DNA of 64,000 nt from Pseudomonadota bacterium (GTDB lineage: Bacteria > Pseudomonadota > Gammaproteobacteria > Burkholderiales > Chitinibacteraceae), in NCBI GenBank assembly GCA_026399755.1, contig JAPLQI010000126.1, forward strand, positions 1 through 64,000, given 5' to 3'. Positions 34,611 through 43,265 of the stretch are shown here, piece after piece. Position numbers and translations under genes: made by a program. Below the pieces are notes generated by a model. The model was not told where the DNA came from. It did no database searches and was given only the letters and a program-made list of their open reading frames with translations. Position 1 is the first letter of the stretch, and the number at the start of each line of letters is the position of its first letter.

Positions 34611-36687
34611 CTTTCGCCGCCTTAGCGGCTTTTGCCGCCATCGCTGCATCAATACGCGCTTGGCGCTCTGCGGCCAGTGCTGCTTTTTCCTCAGGGCTCA
34701 TTGCGGCAAGACGGGCTTTTTCTTCATCCCGCTTAACCATAGCGGCCCGAATTTTGGCAGCTTTTTCTTCATCAAGTGAAGGCGCTGGCCCTTCAGGGGG
34801 CACGACAATTTCTGCTTTTCTTAATGCCGCAGCCGCTTTAGCCTCGGCGATTTCTGCCTGCTTGGCCGCTTCCCACTCGCTGCGCTCCTCAGAGCTCATC
34901 GCCGCTATTCTGGCTCTTTCTTCACGGCGCTTATCAAGAATTTCTTTGGTGCGGTCGGTTTTATCCATACTGCTGGCAGGCAGGGTTTGCGATGGGGCCA
35001 TAAATGGCTCTTCATTACGAAGCATCGGTACAGCGGCTTCTGCCTCGGCTTTTTTCGCAGCAGCTCTGGCCATTGCAGCGGCAATTTTGGCTTTTTTCTC
35101 GGCCGCTAGTTGCGCGGCCTGATCGACTTCAGGTGTAACCGTGCTATCACTTGCGGGCACTTCGCTAGTCCCCGCGGCCTTAGCCATCGCGGCTTTAATT
35201 TTGGCGGCGCGGATTGCGTCTTCCGGATCGTCAGATGCCACCGCTTGCGCTAGCTTTTGTGTGGCTTTGGCGGCTAGGCGCTCGGCTTTTTCTTGTTTCT
35301 CGCGCTTGGCCCTGAATTCTCTAAACTCAAAACGCTCACGGGCTAAATCAGCGGCGTGTTTGGTTTTTTCAGCCGCCCAGATTTCAGACTTTGCAAAGCG
35401 GTAGTAATCCACCAAGCGGATATTACTTGGGCAAACATAGGCGCAAGCGCCGCATTCGATGCAGTCAAATAGATTGCGCTCCTGCGCTTTGCCAAAGTTT
35501 TTGCTTTTAGCAAACCAGAATAAATCCATAGGTTGCAGTTCGGCAGGGCAGGCTTCGGCGCATTTACTGCAACGAATACAGGGCATTTCACGCGGCTGCT
35601 CAGGGAAATCGGCAGGCGTTTTGGCAATCACACAATTGCCCGCCTTGCTCAGACCCACGGCCAAAGACGGCAACTCAAAGCCCATCATCGGGCCGCCATA
35701 GATATAGCCGGAGCTGCCCTTCTCACCCGCTGCTTTTAAGAGCTCTGCCAGCGGCGTGCCAATCAGCGCTTCGTAATTGCCGGGGCGCTCTACATTGCCA
35801 GTAATCGTCACCACGCGGCGAATCACCGGTTCGGCATGGGCCAAGGCGCAATATATACTGTGGATAGTGGCGACGTTAAAACATTGCACGCCCAAATCTG
35901 TGGAGCGCACGCCGCTAGGCACTTCGATATTGCACAGCAATTTAATCAGCTGCTTGGCACCGCCAGAAGGATAAAGCGTGGGCACTTGCACCACTTCAAT
36001 GGCGGCAACGGCCTGGCTGCGGCTGGCTTTAATCGCATCTCGCAAGGCGGCGGCGGCTTCGGGCTTATTGTCTTCAATGCCAATCAACACCTGCTTCGCA
36101 TTGAGCAAAAACTGCACCATCAAAATACCAGCGATGATTTCGGCAGCTCGCTCCCGCATCAGCCTGTCGTCGCAAGTGATATACGGCTCGCACTCTGCGC
36201 CATTAATAATCAAGGTATCGAGTTGAGTTTTACTGCTTAACTTCAGATGCGAGGGAAACACCGCGCCGCCCAAACCGACCACGCCCATATCGCGCAAATA
36301 AGTGCGCACCGCATTGGGCTCGGCATTGCGCCAATCAAACAGCGAGCGTTCCAACCACTGATCGTTGCCGTCGGGGATCAGCACAATGCAGTTGTCGCTT
36401 AAGCCCGAAGGATGGGCCACCGGCTGCAACGCTATCGCTTCAATCCGCCCCGAAGTCGGCGCATGCAGGGCGGCCGAGATCATGCCGTCTGCCGCAGCAA
36501 TCAACTGGCCCTTAGCCACTTCATCGCCGACTTTAACCACGGGTTTGGCGGCGCTGCCTATGCTTTGTTGCAGAGATAAAATGAGCCGCGCAGGTAGCGC
36601 GGCTGTTCTGATCGGATAATGGCTGGATTCGGCTTTATGCTCGGGCGGATGAACACCGCCGTGAAAGGTGATGATTTGCCTAGTCAT
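34603..36687 (-). CDS. rsxC: Electron transport complex subunit RsxC/RnfC
   Basis: 694 residues. The NADH/FMN-binding NqrF/Nuo51-like part spans about 130-340 (GLGGAVFPSHLK, INGAECEPYITCD, GGPMMGFELP). Two 4Fe-4S clusters follow (Cys370, 373, 376, 380 and Cys409, 412, 415, 419). A long Ala/Lys/Glu-rich C-terminal extension (about 450-694) contains repeated KAKIAAAMARAA-like units, as in many RsxC proteins. The true start is MTRQIITFHGGVHPPEH at 36687; the 67 codons before it are translated from a MITE-like element. The ribosome site would lie in the end of that element and is weak. Confidence 0.94.
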   Translation of the reverse strand: MTRQIITFHGGVHPPEHKAESSHYPIRTAALPARLILSLQQSIGSAAKPVVKVGDEVAKGQLIAAADGMISAALHAPTSGRIEAIALQPVAHPSGLSDNCIVLIPDGNDQWLERSLFDWRNAEPNAVRTYLRDMGVVGLGGAVFPSHLKLSSKTQLDTLIINGAECEPYITCDDRLMRERAAEIIAGILMVQFLLNAKQVLIGIEDNKPEAAAALRDAIKASRSQAVAAIEVVQVPTLYPSGGAKQLIKLLCNIEVPSGVRSTDLGVQCFNVATIHSIYCALAHAEPVIRRVVTITGNVERPGNYEALIGTPLAELLKAAGEKGSSGYIYGGPMMGFELPSLAVGLSKAGNCVIAKTPADFPEQPREMPCIRCSKCAEACPAELQPMDLFWFAKSKNFGKAQERNLFDCIECGACAYVCPSNIRLVDYYRFAKSEIWAAEKTKHAADLARERFEFREFRAKREKQEKAERLAAKATQKLAQAVASDDPEDAIRAAKIKAAMAKAAGTSEVPASDSTVTPEVDQAAQLAAEKKAKIAAAMARAAAKKAEAEAAVPMLRNEEPFMAPSQTLPASSMDKTDRTKEILDKRREERARIAAMSSEERSEWEAAKQAEIAEAKAAAALRKAEIVVPPEGPAPSLDEEKAAKIRAAMVKRDEEKARLAAMSPEEKAALAAERQARIDAAMAAKAAKAAKDE

Positions 36688-36691
36688 GAGC

Positions 36692-36857
36692 CACTCGGAT
36701 GTTTCATAAATTCGCACGATGATCGTGCAGAAATTTGTTCGTAATGGGGATTTTGTGAAGGAGCGGCGTAGTGATTCATACGCCCGACTGAGTAAAACGC
36801 CCCAGTACGCACAAAGGACAAGTGAGGACGAGCGATCATTTATGAAACATCCGAGTG
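36692..36857. mobile_element. MITE-like element with 20-bp perfect terminal inverted repeats
   Basis: CACTCGGATGTTTCATAAAT (36692-36711) and its exact complement (36838-36857) flank about 126 bp with no gene. The element lies between rsxC and rsxB. Its right end encodes the last residues and stop of rsxB (HSDVS then stop), and its left end lies within 5 bases of the rsxC start codon. Confidence 0.75.
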
Positions 36858-37406
36858 TAACTTGATGGGGATGACTGGATAGCGCCAACGCCAGTTATTC
36901 ACCGTTGAGCCTAGCGGAACAATATCAATACAATCGACCGGACAAGGGGCCACGCATAGCTCACACCCTGTGCATTCAGCCGCAATCACGGTATGCAGCT
37001 GCTTAGCCGCCCCCACGATGGCATCCACTGGGCAAGCCTGAATACAGAGCGTACAGCCGATGCAAACGGCTTCATCAATCAGCGCTACGGATTTAGGTTT
37101 TTCTACGCCATTCTCTGCATTGAGTGGCTTAAATTCTTTGCCCAGCAAATCGGCCAATTTACGAATGCCATCTTCACCACCCGGCGGGCAGCAATTAATA
37201 TCGGCTTCTTCATTGGCAATCGCCGTGGCATAGGGCTTACAGCCAGGGAAACCACACTGGCCACACTGAGTTTGCGGCAGGATCGCATCGATCTTATCCA
37301 CCAGCGGATCTTCATCAACCTTGAATTTAATCGCAGCAAAACCCAGCACCGCACCCAGCGCCAAAGCAAGAACAGCCATTAACAAAATGGCCAGTAAAAA
37401 AGACAT
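36840..37406 (-). CDS. rsxB: Electron transport complex subunit RsxB/RnfB
   Basis: 188 residues. N-terminal membrane anchor (3-25), a 4-Cys cluster domain (CGQCGFPGC at 48-56 plus Cys72/73), then two 4Fe-4S ferredoxin motifs (Cys115, 118, 121, 125 and Cys145, 148, 151, 155). Electron entry subunit of the Rsx/Rnf complex. The C-terminal residues KLHSDVS and the stop are encoded by the terminal repeat of the adjacent MITE-like element, so the original tail has been altered. Confidence 0.94.
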   Translation of the reverse strand: MSFLLAILLMAVLALALGAVLGFAAIKFKVDEDPLVDKIDAILPQTQCGQCGFPGCKPYATAIANEEADINCCPPGGEDGIRKLADLLGKEFKPLNAENGVEKPKSVALIDEAVCIGCTLCIQACPVDAIVGAAKQLHTVIAAECTGCELCVAPCPVDCIDIVPLGSTVNNWRWRYPVIPIKLHSDVS

Positions 37407-37435
37407 AGCTTTCCTAATAATGATTACAGATCACA

Positions 37436-37657
37436 AACCCAAATCTTGAACCACGGAGGACACAGAGAACACGGAGGGTCACGGAGAAAACCTAGGAATG
37501 AATGGTGTGATAATAAACAAAGGATCTCCCCCAAGAAGGCGTAGATTGAAAAACAAATCCATTCCCATGTAATACCTTCATTAGGTCTTGATATCGTATT
37601 GGTTTTCTCCGTGTAACTCTGTGTCCTCCGTGCTCTCCGTGGTTAAAGATTTGGGTT
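37436..37657. repeat. Repeat family A (CACGGAG variant), inverted pair
   Basis: AAACCCAAATCTTGAACCAC then GGAGGACACAGAGAACACGG faces TTTTCTCCGTGTAACTCTGT then CTCTCCGTGGTTAAAGATTTGGGTTT. Fills the rsxA-rsxB spacer and begins directly after the rsxA stop. Confidence 0.85.
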
Positions 37658-38239
37658 TTACCTCACCAAGCCAGCAAACCCCATAAACGCTAAGCTCATC
37701 AGCCCTGCGGTGATAAAGGCCACCGGCGTGCCTTTAAAGAATTCGGGGATATCTGCGCCTTCCAGCCTTTCGCGCATGGCAGCAAATAGGATCAGCACCA
37801 AACTAAAACCCACTGCCGAGCCAAAGCCAAATAAGAGCGACTCAACAAAGTTATATTTTTGCGCCGAGCTAATCAAAGGCACGCCCAATACCGCACAATT
37901 GGTGGTGATCAGTGGCAGATAAATCCCCAGCGCCTGATAAAGCACGGGGCTGGCTTTATGAATAAACATTTCTGTAAATTGCACAATCGCCGCAATCACC
38001 ACAATAAAAGCAAGGGTGCGTAGGTATTCCAGATGCCAAAAGATCAAAATCTGATCAATCATCCACGAAGTGCCTGAGGCCAGCGTCAGCACAAAGGCCG
38101 TGGCAAGGCCCATACCAATGGATGCTTCTAGCTTTTTAGACACGCCCATAAACGGGCACAGCCCCAAAATACGCACCAGCACCACATTATTAACCAGCAC
38201 TGCGCCCAGAAGCAGCAGTAAATAGTGTTGAAAATCCAT
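37658..38239 (-). CDS. rsxA: Electron transport complex subunit RsxA/RnfA
   Basis: 193 residues, six membrane segments. Conserved [29 protein letters not shown]-type N-terminus (residues 7-35) and [15 protein letters not shown], as in RnfA/RsxA and NqrE. First gene of the operon; the promoter must lie in the region 38240-38385. The stop TAA is shared with the edge of a family A repeat. Confidence 0.96.
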   Translation of the reverse strand: MDFQHYLLLLLGAVLVNNVVLVRILGLCPFMGVSKKLEASIGMGLATAFVLTLASGTSWMIDQILIFWHLEYLRTLAFIVVIAAIVQFTEMFIHKASPVLYQALGIYLPLITTNCAVLGVPLISSAQKYNFVESLLFGFGSAVGFSLVLILFAAMRERLEGADIPEFFKGTPVAFITAGLMSLAFMGFAGLVR

Positions 38240-38385
38240 GGTTTGAAATCTCTACGTGGAGCGGGTGTAAGTCCAATCCTGCCAGTTTAAAAACAAATAT
38301 CGTAGCGGCGGCTTCATAACGATGGGCTTCACCCCTATCCTCTAGATATCATTGCGTTTTCGCACAATGACAAGCATTGAATCAT

Positions 38386-38446
38386 CGTAGGGCGGGTGAA
38401 ACCCACGAGCAATACTGAAAAATACGCGGGTTTCACCCGCCCTACG
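38386..38446. repeat. Repeat family B, inverted pair
   Basis: CGTAGGGCGGGTGAAACCCA then CG faces CGCGGGTTTCACCCGCCCTA then CG. It lies between rsxA and pyrD, 10 bases from the pyrD stop. Confidence 0.85.
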
Positions 38447-38455
38447 TTTTTCATC

Positions 38456-39475
38456 TTACAAAGCCGCAATCGCCTCAACGCAATCACTCACCATTTGCGG
38501 GCCTTCATAAATTAGGCCGCTATACACTTGCACAAGGCTTGCGCCTGCCCGGATTTTCTCTGCCGCGTGTTCGCCTTTGAAAATCCCGCCCACACCAATA
38601 ATAGGTAAGGCACCGTCTAGGGCCTCAGCCAGATCACGAATCACCTTGGTTGATTTAGCCCGCACCGGCGCACCCGACAAGCCACCCGCTTCTTGGCCGT
38701 GTTTTAAGTGCTCTACACCCACTCGGGATAATGTGGTGTTGCTGGCAATCACGGCATCAATGCCACTGGCGACTAGGCGCTCGGCGATATCTTGTACTTG
38801 ATTGCTATCTAAATCGGGCGCAATTTTGAGCGCAAGCGGCACGTAGCGGCCATGACGATCCGCAAGTTCTTTTTGCTTTTGCTTTAAAGCCGTCAGCAAA
38901 CGCCCTAACTCATCTGCGCCTTGCAGCTGGCGCAAGTTCTTTGTATTAGGGCTAGAGATATTGACCGTGACGTAGCTGGCATGTTCATACGCTTTATCTA
39001 GGCAGATAAGATAATCATCAACCGCGTTTTCGATCGGCGTATCCGCATTTTTGCCGATATTGATCCCCAAAATGCCTTGGTAATTACTATTTTTAACGTT
39101 CTCGATCAGCTTATCCACGCCATCATTATTAAAACCCATACGGTTAATAATGCCCTCGGCTTCTGGCAGGCGAAACAAACGCGGCTTAGGATTGCCCAGC
39201 TGCGGGCGCGGGGTAACGGTTCCGATCTCTAGGAAACCAAAGCCTAACTCAGACATCGCATCAATGTGATCGCCATTTTTATCTAGGCCTGCGGCCAGCC
39301 CAACAGGATTGGGGAAATCTAAACCCATCACAGAGACAGGGCACTCAGGCACCGTAGGCGTAAACGTGCGCAAAAATCCTAGGCTATGCAAGGCATGCAA
39401 GCCGGTAAACGCCGCAGCGTGGGCTTTTTCGGCGTCGAGCAAAAAAAGGAAAGGTTTAGCGAGCTGATAAGACAT
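38456..39475 (-). CDS. pyrD: Dihydroorotate dehydrogenase (quinone), class 2
   Basis: 339 residues; oxidises dihydroorotate to orotate at the inner membrane, passing electrons to quinone. N-terminal helix ([20 protein letters not shown]) typical of class 2, then [15 protein letters not shown], the FMN contacts and [14 protein letters not shown] with the catalytic serine region. The start is MSYQLAKP at 39475. Monocistronic. Confidence 0.95.
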   Translation of the reverse strand: MSYQLAKPFLFLLDAEKAHAAAFTGLHALHSLGFLRTFTPTVPECPVSVMGLDFPNPVGLAAGLDKNGDHIDAMSELGFGFLEIGTVTPRPQLGNPKPRLFRLPEAEGIINRMGFNNDGVDKLIENVKNSNYQGILGINIGKNADTPIENAVDDYLICLDKAYEHASYVTVNISSPNTKNLRQLQGADELGRLLTALKQKQKELADRHGRYVPLALKIAPDLDSNQVQDIAERLVASGIDAVIASNTTLSRVGVEHLKHGQEAGGLSGAPVRAKSTKVIRDLAEALDGALPIIGVGGIFKGEHAAEKIRAGASLVQVYSGLIYEGPQMVSDCVEAIAAL

Positions 39476-39593
39476 GGGGCAGGAAATCCGGCAATTGATA
39501 GGCAAAACTGCGCCAAAGACGCTGCTTGTTTCCCTTTTCCAAAGTGAAATCACACAAGGGAAAAGGGTTACATATATAAGACTAAATGCTCAA

Positions 39594-40448
39594 TCAACCC
39601 TTGCGGTTAACGCAAGCATCAAAAGTGTTTTGCATCAGAGTCGCCACGGTCATCAAACCCACGCCACCTGGCACAGGGGTAATCCATGCGGCCTTTTCTT
39701 TAGCAACATCAAATTCAACATCACCACAGAGTTTGCCGTTTTCTAGGCGATTGATACCCACATCGATCACAATCGCGCCCGCCTTAATCCAATCCCCTTT
39801 TACAAAATTAGGGATGCCTACGCCAGCCACCACAATATCTGCACCGCGTACTTTGCTTTCTAAATCTTGAGTTTTACTATGGCAGATCGTGACGGTAGCG
39901 CGCGCCAGTAAAAGCTCTAAAGCCTGCGGGCGACCTACGATATTTGATGCGCCGACGATAACAGCGTCTTTACCAACGATATCAATACCGGTGCGCTCTA
40001 ATAAAGTCATCACACCGCGAGGGGTGCACGGGCGCAGCAAAGGCATTTTTAAAGCGAGGCGGCCAATATTATAAGGATGGAAACCATCCACATCTTTTAC
40101 TGGGTCGATCAGCTCTATCACTTTCTCTGCATTAATATGCTTTGGTAAAGGCAGTTGCACCAAGATACCGTCGATCTCGTCGTCCTGATTAAACTTAGCC
40201 ACCAAGGCCAGTAAATCTGCCTCTGATGTATCCGCAGGCAAATCAATATCAATAGAGCGAATCCCCGCATTGGCGCACTGGCGCTTTTTATTGCCTACGT
40301 AGACTTGGGAAGCAGGATCTGCTCCAACCAAAATCACAGCAAGTGCAGGAGCACGTAAACCACTTGCCACACGGGCATCTACTTTGGCGCGAACATCACT
40401 AACAATTTCGGCCGAAATGATTTTTCCGTCGAGAATTTGGGCTGTCAT
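39594..40448 (-). CDS. folD: Methylenetetrahydrofolate dehydrogenase/cyclohydrolase
   Basis: 284 residues; bifunctional enzyme interconverting one-carbon folates. Signatures [14 protein letters not shown] (with the catalytic Lys region), QLPLPKHI, and [11 protein letters not shown] with [17 protein letters not shown] for NADP binding. Ends [20 protein letters not shown], as is standard. Divergent from the tRNA cluster. Confidence 0.96.
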   Translation of the reverse strand: MTAQILDGKIISAEIVSDVRAKVDARVASGLRAPALAVILVGADPASQVYVGNKKRQCANAGIRSIDIDLPADTSEADLLALVAKFNQDDEIDGILVQLPLPKHINAEKVIELIDPVKDVDGFHPYNIGRLALKMPLLRPCTPRGVMTLLERTGIDIVGKDAVIVGASNIVGRPQALELLLARATVTICHSKTQDLESKVRGADIVVAGVGIPNFVKGDWIKAGAIVIDVGINRLENGKLCGDVEFDVAKEKAAWITPVPGGVGLMTVATLMQNTFDACVNRKG

Positions 40449-40699
40449 GGGTAAAACTCCTGCTGTTTCTATCGCAAAAAACGCATTTTCTCATGCAAAA
40501 GCCGCTAGCCCAAACATTTCCTACATATTTTTCAAACTAAGCCTCATTAAACTAAATAAGAAATATCAAGAAATTTAGTCTATATTTTAAGTATTTTTCA
40601 CTGCAAAAATCACCATAAAAAACAAAGAGTAGCGTAAGAATCACCCCCATTAATGAGCATTTTCCACCCCATCCCCAAGAAAAAAGATCACGAAGGTGC

Positions 40700-40728
40700 T
40701 TGACGCCAAAAAGTTCACACAGTATATT
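40700..40728 (+). promoter_or_regulatory. Sigma-70 promoter of the tRNA cluster
   Basis: TTGACG, 17-base spacer, TATATT, 12 bases before the 5' end of tRNA-Pro. Near-consensus and correctly placed. Confidence 0.8.
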
Positions 40729-40740
40729 GCGTCCTCTGTT

Positions 40741-40817
40741 CGGGGCGTAGCGCAGCCCGGTAGCGCATCTGCTTTGGGAGCAGAGGGTCGTGAGTTCGAA
40801 TCCCACCGCCCCGACCA
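40741..40817 (+). tRNA. tRNA-Pro (anticodon TGG)
   Basis: 77 nt; acceptor CGGGGCG/CGCCCCG, anticodon loop TTTGGGA (TGG), T loop TTCGAAT, encoded CCA. First of three tRNAs read from one promoter. Confidence 0.97.
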
Positions 40818-40899
40818 GAACTTATCCTTAGATGATAAGTTGTTTTAAAGTAAGAACTTATTCACCCAGATAAGTAGATTTATAGTACGGTTGTACAGT

Positions 40900-40976
40900 G
40901 TGCCCGTAGCTCAACTGGATAGAGCAACGGCCTTCTAAGCCGTAGGTTACAGGTTCGATTCCTGTCGGGTGCGCCA
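40900..40976 (+). tRNA. tRNA-Arg (anticodon TCT)
   Basis: 77 nt; acceptor GTGCCCG/CGGGTGC, anticodon stem ACGGC/GCCGT with loop CTTCTAA (TCT), T loop TTCGATT, encoded CCA. Confidence 0.97.
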
Positions 40977-41056
40977 AGTGTGTGATCGACTATTAAAACG
41001 GACCAAAATTTTAGTTTTAGACTTGTAATAAATAAGTCTTGAACGCACCGCTCAGC

Positions 41057-41133
41057 GGTGGCTGTAGCTCAGTTGGTAGAGTCCAGGATTGTGATTCCTG
41101 TTGTCGTGGGTTCGAGCCCCATCAGCCACCCCA
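41057..41133 (+). tRNA. tRNA-His (anticodon GTG), integration target
   Basis: Acceptor GTGGCTG/CAGCCAC with the extra 5' G (G-1) typical of histidine tRNA opposite C73. Anticodon loop TTGTGAT (GTG), encoded CCA. Its 3' part from the anticodon stem onward is repeated exactly at 46756-46810. An integrative element has entered here and rebuilt the gene end. Confidence 0.97.
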
Positions 41134-41139
41134 GTAATA
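41085..41139. other. Attachment site, tRNA side
   Basis: 55 bases starting AGGATTGTGATTCCTGTTGT and ending CCAGTAATA, identical to 46756-46810. Contains the anticodon arm, T arm and 3' end of tRNA-His. Confidence 0.92.
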
Positions 41140-41150
41140 TCAAGCACTTA

Positions 41151-41175
41151 GCCCAATCTTCGGATTGGGCTTTTT
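41151..41175 (+). terminator. Terminator after tRNA-His (element-derived)
   Basis: GCCCAATC, loop TTCG, GATTGGGC then TTTTT. It lies inside the element, so the element brings its own terminator for the tRNA operon. Confidence 0.88.
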
Positions 41176-41199
41176 GCTTTTCAGCGTTCCAATCTGCCC

Positions 41200-41219
41200 C
41201 GTGTAGGGGCTATGTAGGA
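41200..41219. promoter_or_regulatory. Putative integrase arm-type site, left
   Basis: CGTGTAGGGGCTATGTAGGA recurs with one mismatch at 46609-46628 near the other end. The same direction and internal GTGTAG/ATGTAG repeat suggest integrase or excisionase binding. Confidence 0.5.
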
Positions 41220-41404
41220 TTTGTAGCCACCTCCACCAAATCCCCACACCACACAAAAACAATAGCCAACCGTTAAGTCATATATTTTTGCATCCGAAGT
41301 GAGATGACTATGATTTACTTCTACGGTGCATGTATGGCGCACTCATCATGAACACCGCCTACTCGTTAAGCTTCCCAAGCCAAACATCTGAAAGGTGCGC
41401 CAAC

Positions 41405-41797
41405 ATGAAACTAACCTTTACAGTTCATCCAATATTCTTCCTTTTAATCTCGTCACAAGTATTCTCAATATGCCCATACGACGCAGAATGCCTAAATAAT
41501 CCTTATGGTGCAGGTAGCAAATATAAAGCTGATGGGTTAATGAATCCATACAGTCAAAATGGAAGTCAATACAGCAATAAATCTTGGACAAACCCTTATG
41601 CAACGGATGCGCCTAAGCTTTATGACAGTGAAGGAAATTACCTTGGTCGATTAAGCGCCAACCCTCATGAGCCCGACTCAACATCAAATCCCTATGGTCG
41701 ATATGGAAGCAAATATTCACCGAATAGCATAAATAACCCATTCGGTGCAGGCAGCACATATTCTGGGAAAAAAATTTATGTTGTCCCCACACCATAA
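41405..41797 (+). CDS. Secreted NPYG-repeat protein of unknown function
   Basis: 130 residues. Signal peptide MKLTFTVHPIFFLLISSQVF with cleavage near residue 20-22, then a tail rich in Asn, Pro, Tyr, Gly and Ser. It has repeated units of the form NPYGxGSxY, NPYSxxGSxYS, NPYATDAPKLYDSxGxYLG and SNPYGRYGSKYS. Similar short proteins occur widely in proteobacteria without a known role. The frame opens 25 codons upstream, but the signal peptide and the homologous CPYDAECLNNPYG region point to Met at 41405. Lies 26 bases before a small lipoprotein gene, so they form a pair at the element's left end. Confidence 0.7.
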   Translation: MKLTFTVHPIFFLLISSQVFSICPYDAECLNNPYGAGSKYKADGLMNPYSQNGSQYSNKSWTNPYATDAPKLYDSEGNYLGRLSANPHEPDSTSNPYGRYGSKYSPNSINNPFGAGSTYSGKKIYVVPTP

Positions 41798-41823
41798 ACT
41801 CCAAACGAGTCCCAAGCTCACCC

Positions 41824-42117
41824 ATGAAAAAACCACGCAATCTATTCTGGCTAATTTGTATAACCATCTTCGTTACAGGATGCGCAAGGCATTACTCGCA
41901 GGATGCTGTAACAGACCCGTATGGTTTTTTTTCTGGGCTGTGGCACGGTGCTGTGCTGCCTTTCGCAGTGCTTGCAAATATTTTATCTTGGATTCTTTCA
42001 CTATTTGGAATTTCGTTTTTAGCAGACGTCCAAATATTGGGGTATCCAAATACAGGCCTATTTTTCTACTACATAGGAATATTTTTAGGGCTTAGCACAT
42101 ACTCTGCACGCCGTTAA
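41824..42117 (+). CDS. Small membrane lipoprotein, DPYGFFSGLWHG type
   Basis: 97 residues. Lipoprotein signal MKKPRNLFWLICITIFVTGC (lipobox VTGC, Cys20), then ARHYSQDAVTDPYGFFSGLW, one long hydrophobic segment (VLPFAVLANILSWILSLFG) and a second one near the C-terminus. Matches a common family of uncharacterised small proteobacterial proteins. Located in the same direction directly after the NPYG-repeat gene. Confidence 0.65.
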   Translation: MKKPRNLFWLICITIFVTGCARHYSQDAVTDPYGFFSGLWHGAVLPFAVLANILSWILSLFGISFLADVQILGYPNTGLFFYYIGIFLGLSTYSARR

Positions 42118-42325
42118 ATCCCCTCAATTCAGGAATTCCCTCGCGCGCGTGCGCGTACTGTTCTCATAACTCTTTTTTATGGCATCGGAAAACTCGCGCT
42201 AGCACTCTGCTAGCCTGTTGCTATCACCCAGCCCCTCGCGCCCGCGCGCGTATTTGTCCAACAATAACTTATCTACCCATTTTGTTACGCGCTAACAAAT
42301 GGGCTTATTCCAATACCCATCAAAC
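42118..42325. other. Origin-like non-coding region of the element
   Basis: Contains two related GC-alternating tracts (CCTCGCGCGCGTGCGCGTAC at about 42139 and CCCTCGCGCCCGCGCGCGTA at about 42233), a palindrome GCTAGCACTCTGCTAGC (42198-42214) and a hairpin CCCATTTTGTTA, loop CGCGC, TAACAAATGGG (about 42274-42302). No open frame. The position directly downstream of the Rep gene suits a replication origin or transfer site. Confidence 0.45.
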
Positions 42326-42330
42326 AAAAA

Positions 42331-42350
42331 ACCCAGCATTAGAGCTGGGT
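42331..42350 (-). terminator. Terminator of the replication operon
   Basis: ACCCAGC, short loop, GCTGGGT with TTTTTTG beyond it in the minus direction. The stem overlaps the Rep stop codon. Confidence 0.75.
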
Positions 42351-43265
42351 TTGGTTTCTTTCGGCTAGCATGGCGCTGGCACGCTTCAGGTAATCGGTTC
42401 TACGCTGCCTGCTTGCGGCCTCTATAGCTTTGTCGTCTTCAGTTCTGACTTGCATCACTTTGGAGCGTTTAGGTACCGGCTTAAATGAGGTAGCAGCCGC
42501 CGCCGATACTTGTGAGCGCCCAAAGATGCGGCGGCCTGCACAATGAAGCTTGGTATCGACCTTTGCGATGTAGCTGTAATGCCATTCGAACGCTTGCAAG
42601 CCGTCTGCCAATAATATGTCATGCACCTTTAAGCCCTGTTTATCACGGCTTATATGCCAGCCTTCAATCTGCCCTCGCCCCTGCAACGCAGACAGAGAAT
42701 GACTAAGCGTAGGTAGCCAGTGACTAGACCGGTCAATAATGAGCACCGCGTGATAATGGTCATACTGGCAAGCGTTGCCTTCGTAGTCATGCTCTCGTAT
42801 TTCTCTTACCCACACATAGGCCGGTTTGCTGGGGTGTTGGCTGGCCCTTGTAAATCGCTCGATAATTCTTTGCATCACTTTTGCAGGGCTGCCATCAGTG
42901 GTTAATGTAAACCGAATCATTACGCCCACCGGCCTGCTCATTCTGGCAATGGCATCAAGGCTGACTATCTGCAAAGCATCGTAGATGGGGATGAATACCT
43001 CACGTATTTTCTTTGCAGAACAAGCCACCTTTTTGACCTCATTACGGTCTTTCATTCTGATAGAGCAAGAAGAGGTAAATAGACTAGGTTTAAACCCCGT
43101 TTTGTCAGATGCTCGTGAGGCCAATAGTGGTGCTGGCTGGGGCTCTATAAAAGTTTTATTTTCGTGCGTGAGTTGTGTCGAAGTATTGTCAAAAAAAACA
43201 CCAGATACTTTGGGTGTATTTTGCGTGAGTTGTGGCATTTGATTTTGAGCATTGACACCACTCAT
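42339..43265 (-). CDS. HUH-type replication protein (YagK/YfjJ, inovirus Gp2-like family)
   Basis: 308 residues from Met at 43265. The HUH metal motif is in CQYDHYHAVLIID (His170, His172). The active-site tyrosine candidate follows in FEWHYSYIAKVDTK (Tyr232-x-x-Lys235), the order of rolling-circle Rep motifs. The stretch IRFTLTTDGSPAKVMQRIIE and overall layout match the YagK/YfjJ C-terminal family, found in inovirus Gp2 and in CP4-type prophages of E. coli. It probably nicks the element's origin to start replication. The ATG overlaps the stop of the upstream gene (ATGA); the four extra upstream codons are unlikely to be used. Confidence 0.75.
   Translation of the reverse strand: MSGVNAQNQMPQLTQNTPKVSGVFFDNTSTQLTHENKTFIEPQPAPLLASRASDKTGFKPSLFTSSCSIRMKDRNEVKKVACSAKKIREVFIPIYDALQIVSLDAIARMSRPVGVMIRFTLTTDGSPAKVMQRIIERFTRASQHPSKPAYVWVREIREHDYEGNACQYDHYHAVLIIDRSSHWLPTLSHSLSALQGRGQIEGWHISRDKQGLKVHDILLADGLQAFEWHYSYIAKVDTKLHCAGRRIFGRSQVSAAAATSFKPVPKRSKVMQVRTEDDKAIEAASRQRRTDYLKRASAMLAERNQTQL

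Noticed and set aside
36688-36888. 67-codon N-terminal extension of rsxC
   Set aside because: It reads the MITE-like element and part of rsxB; RsxC proteins start MTRQIITFHGG-like.
41058-41276. Open frame across tRNA-His
   Set aside because: It starts in the tRNA and crosses the terminator; a by-product of the tRNA sequence.
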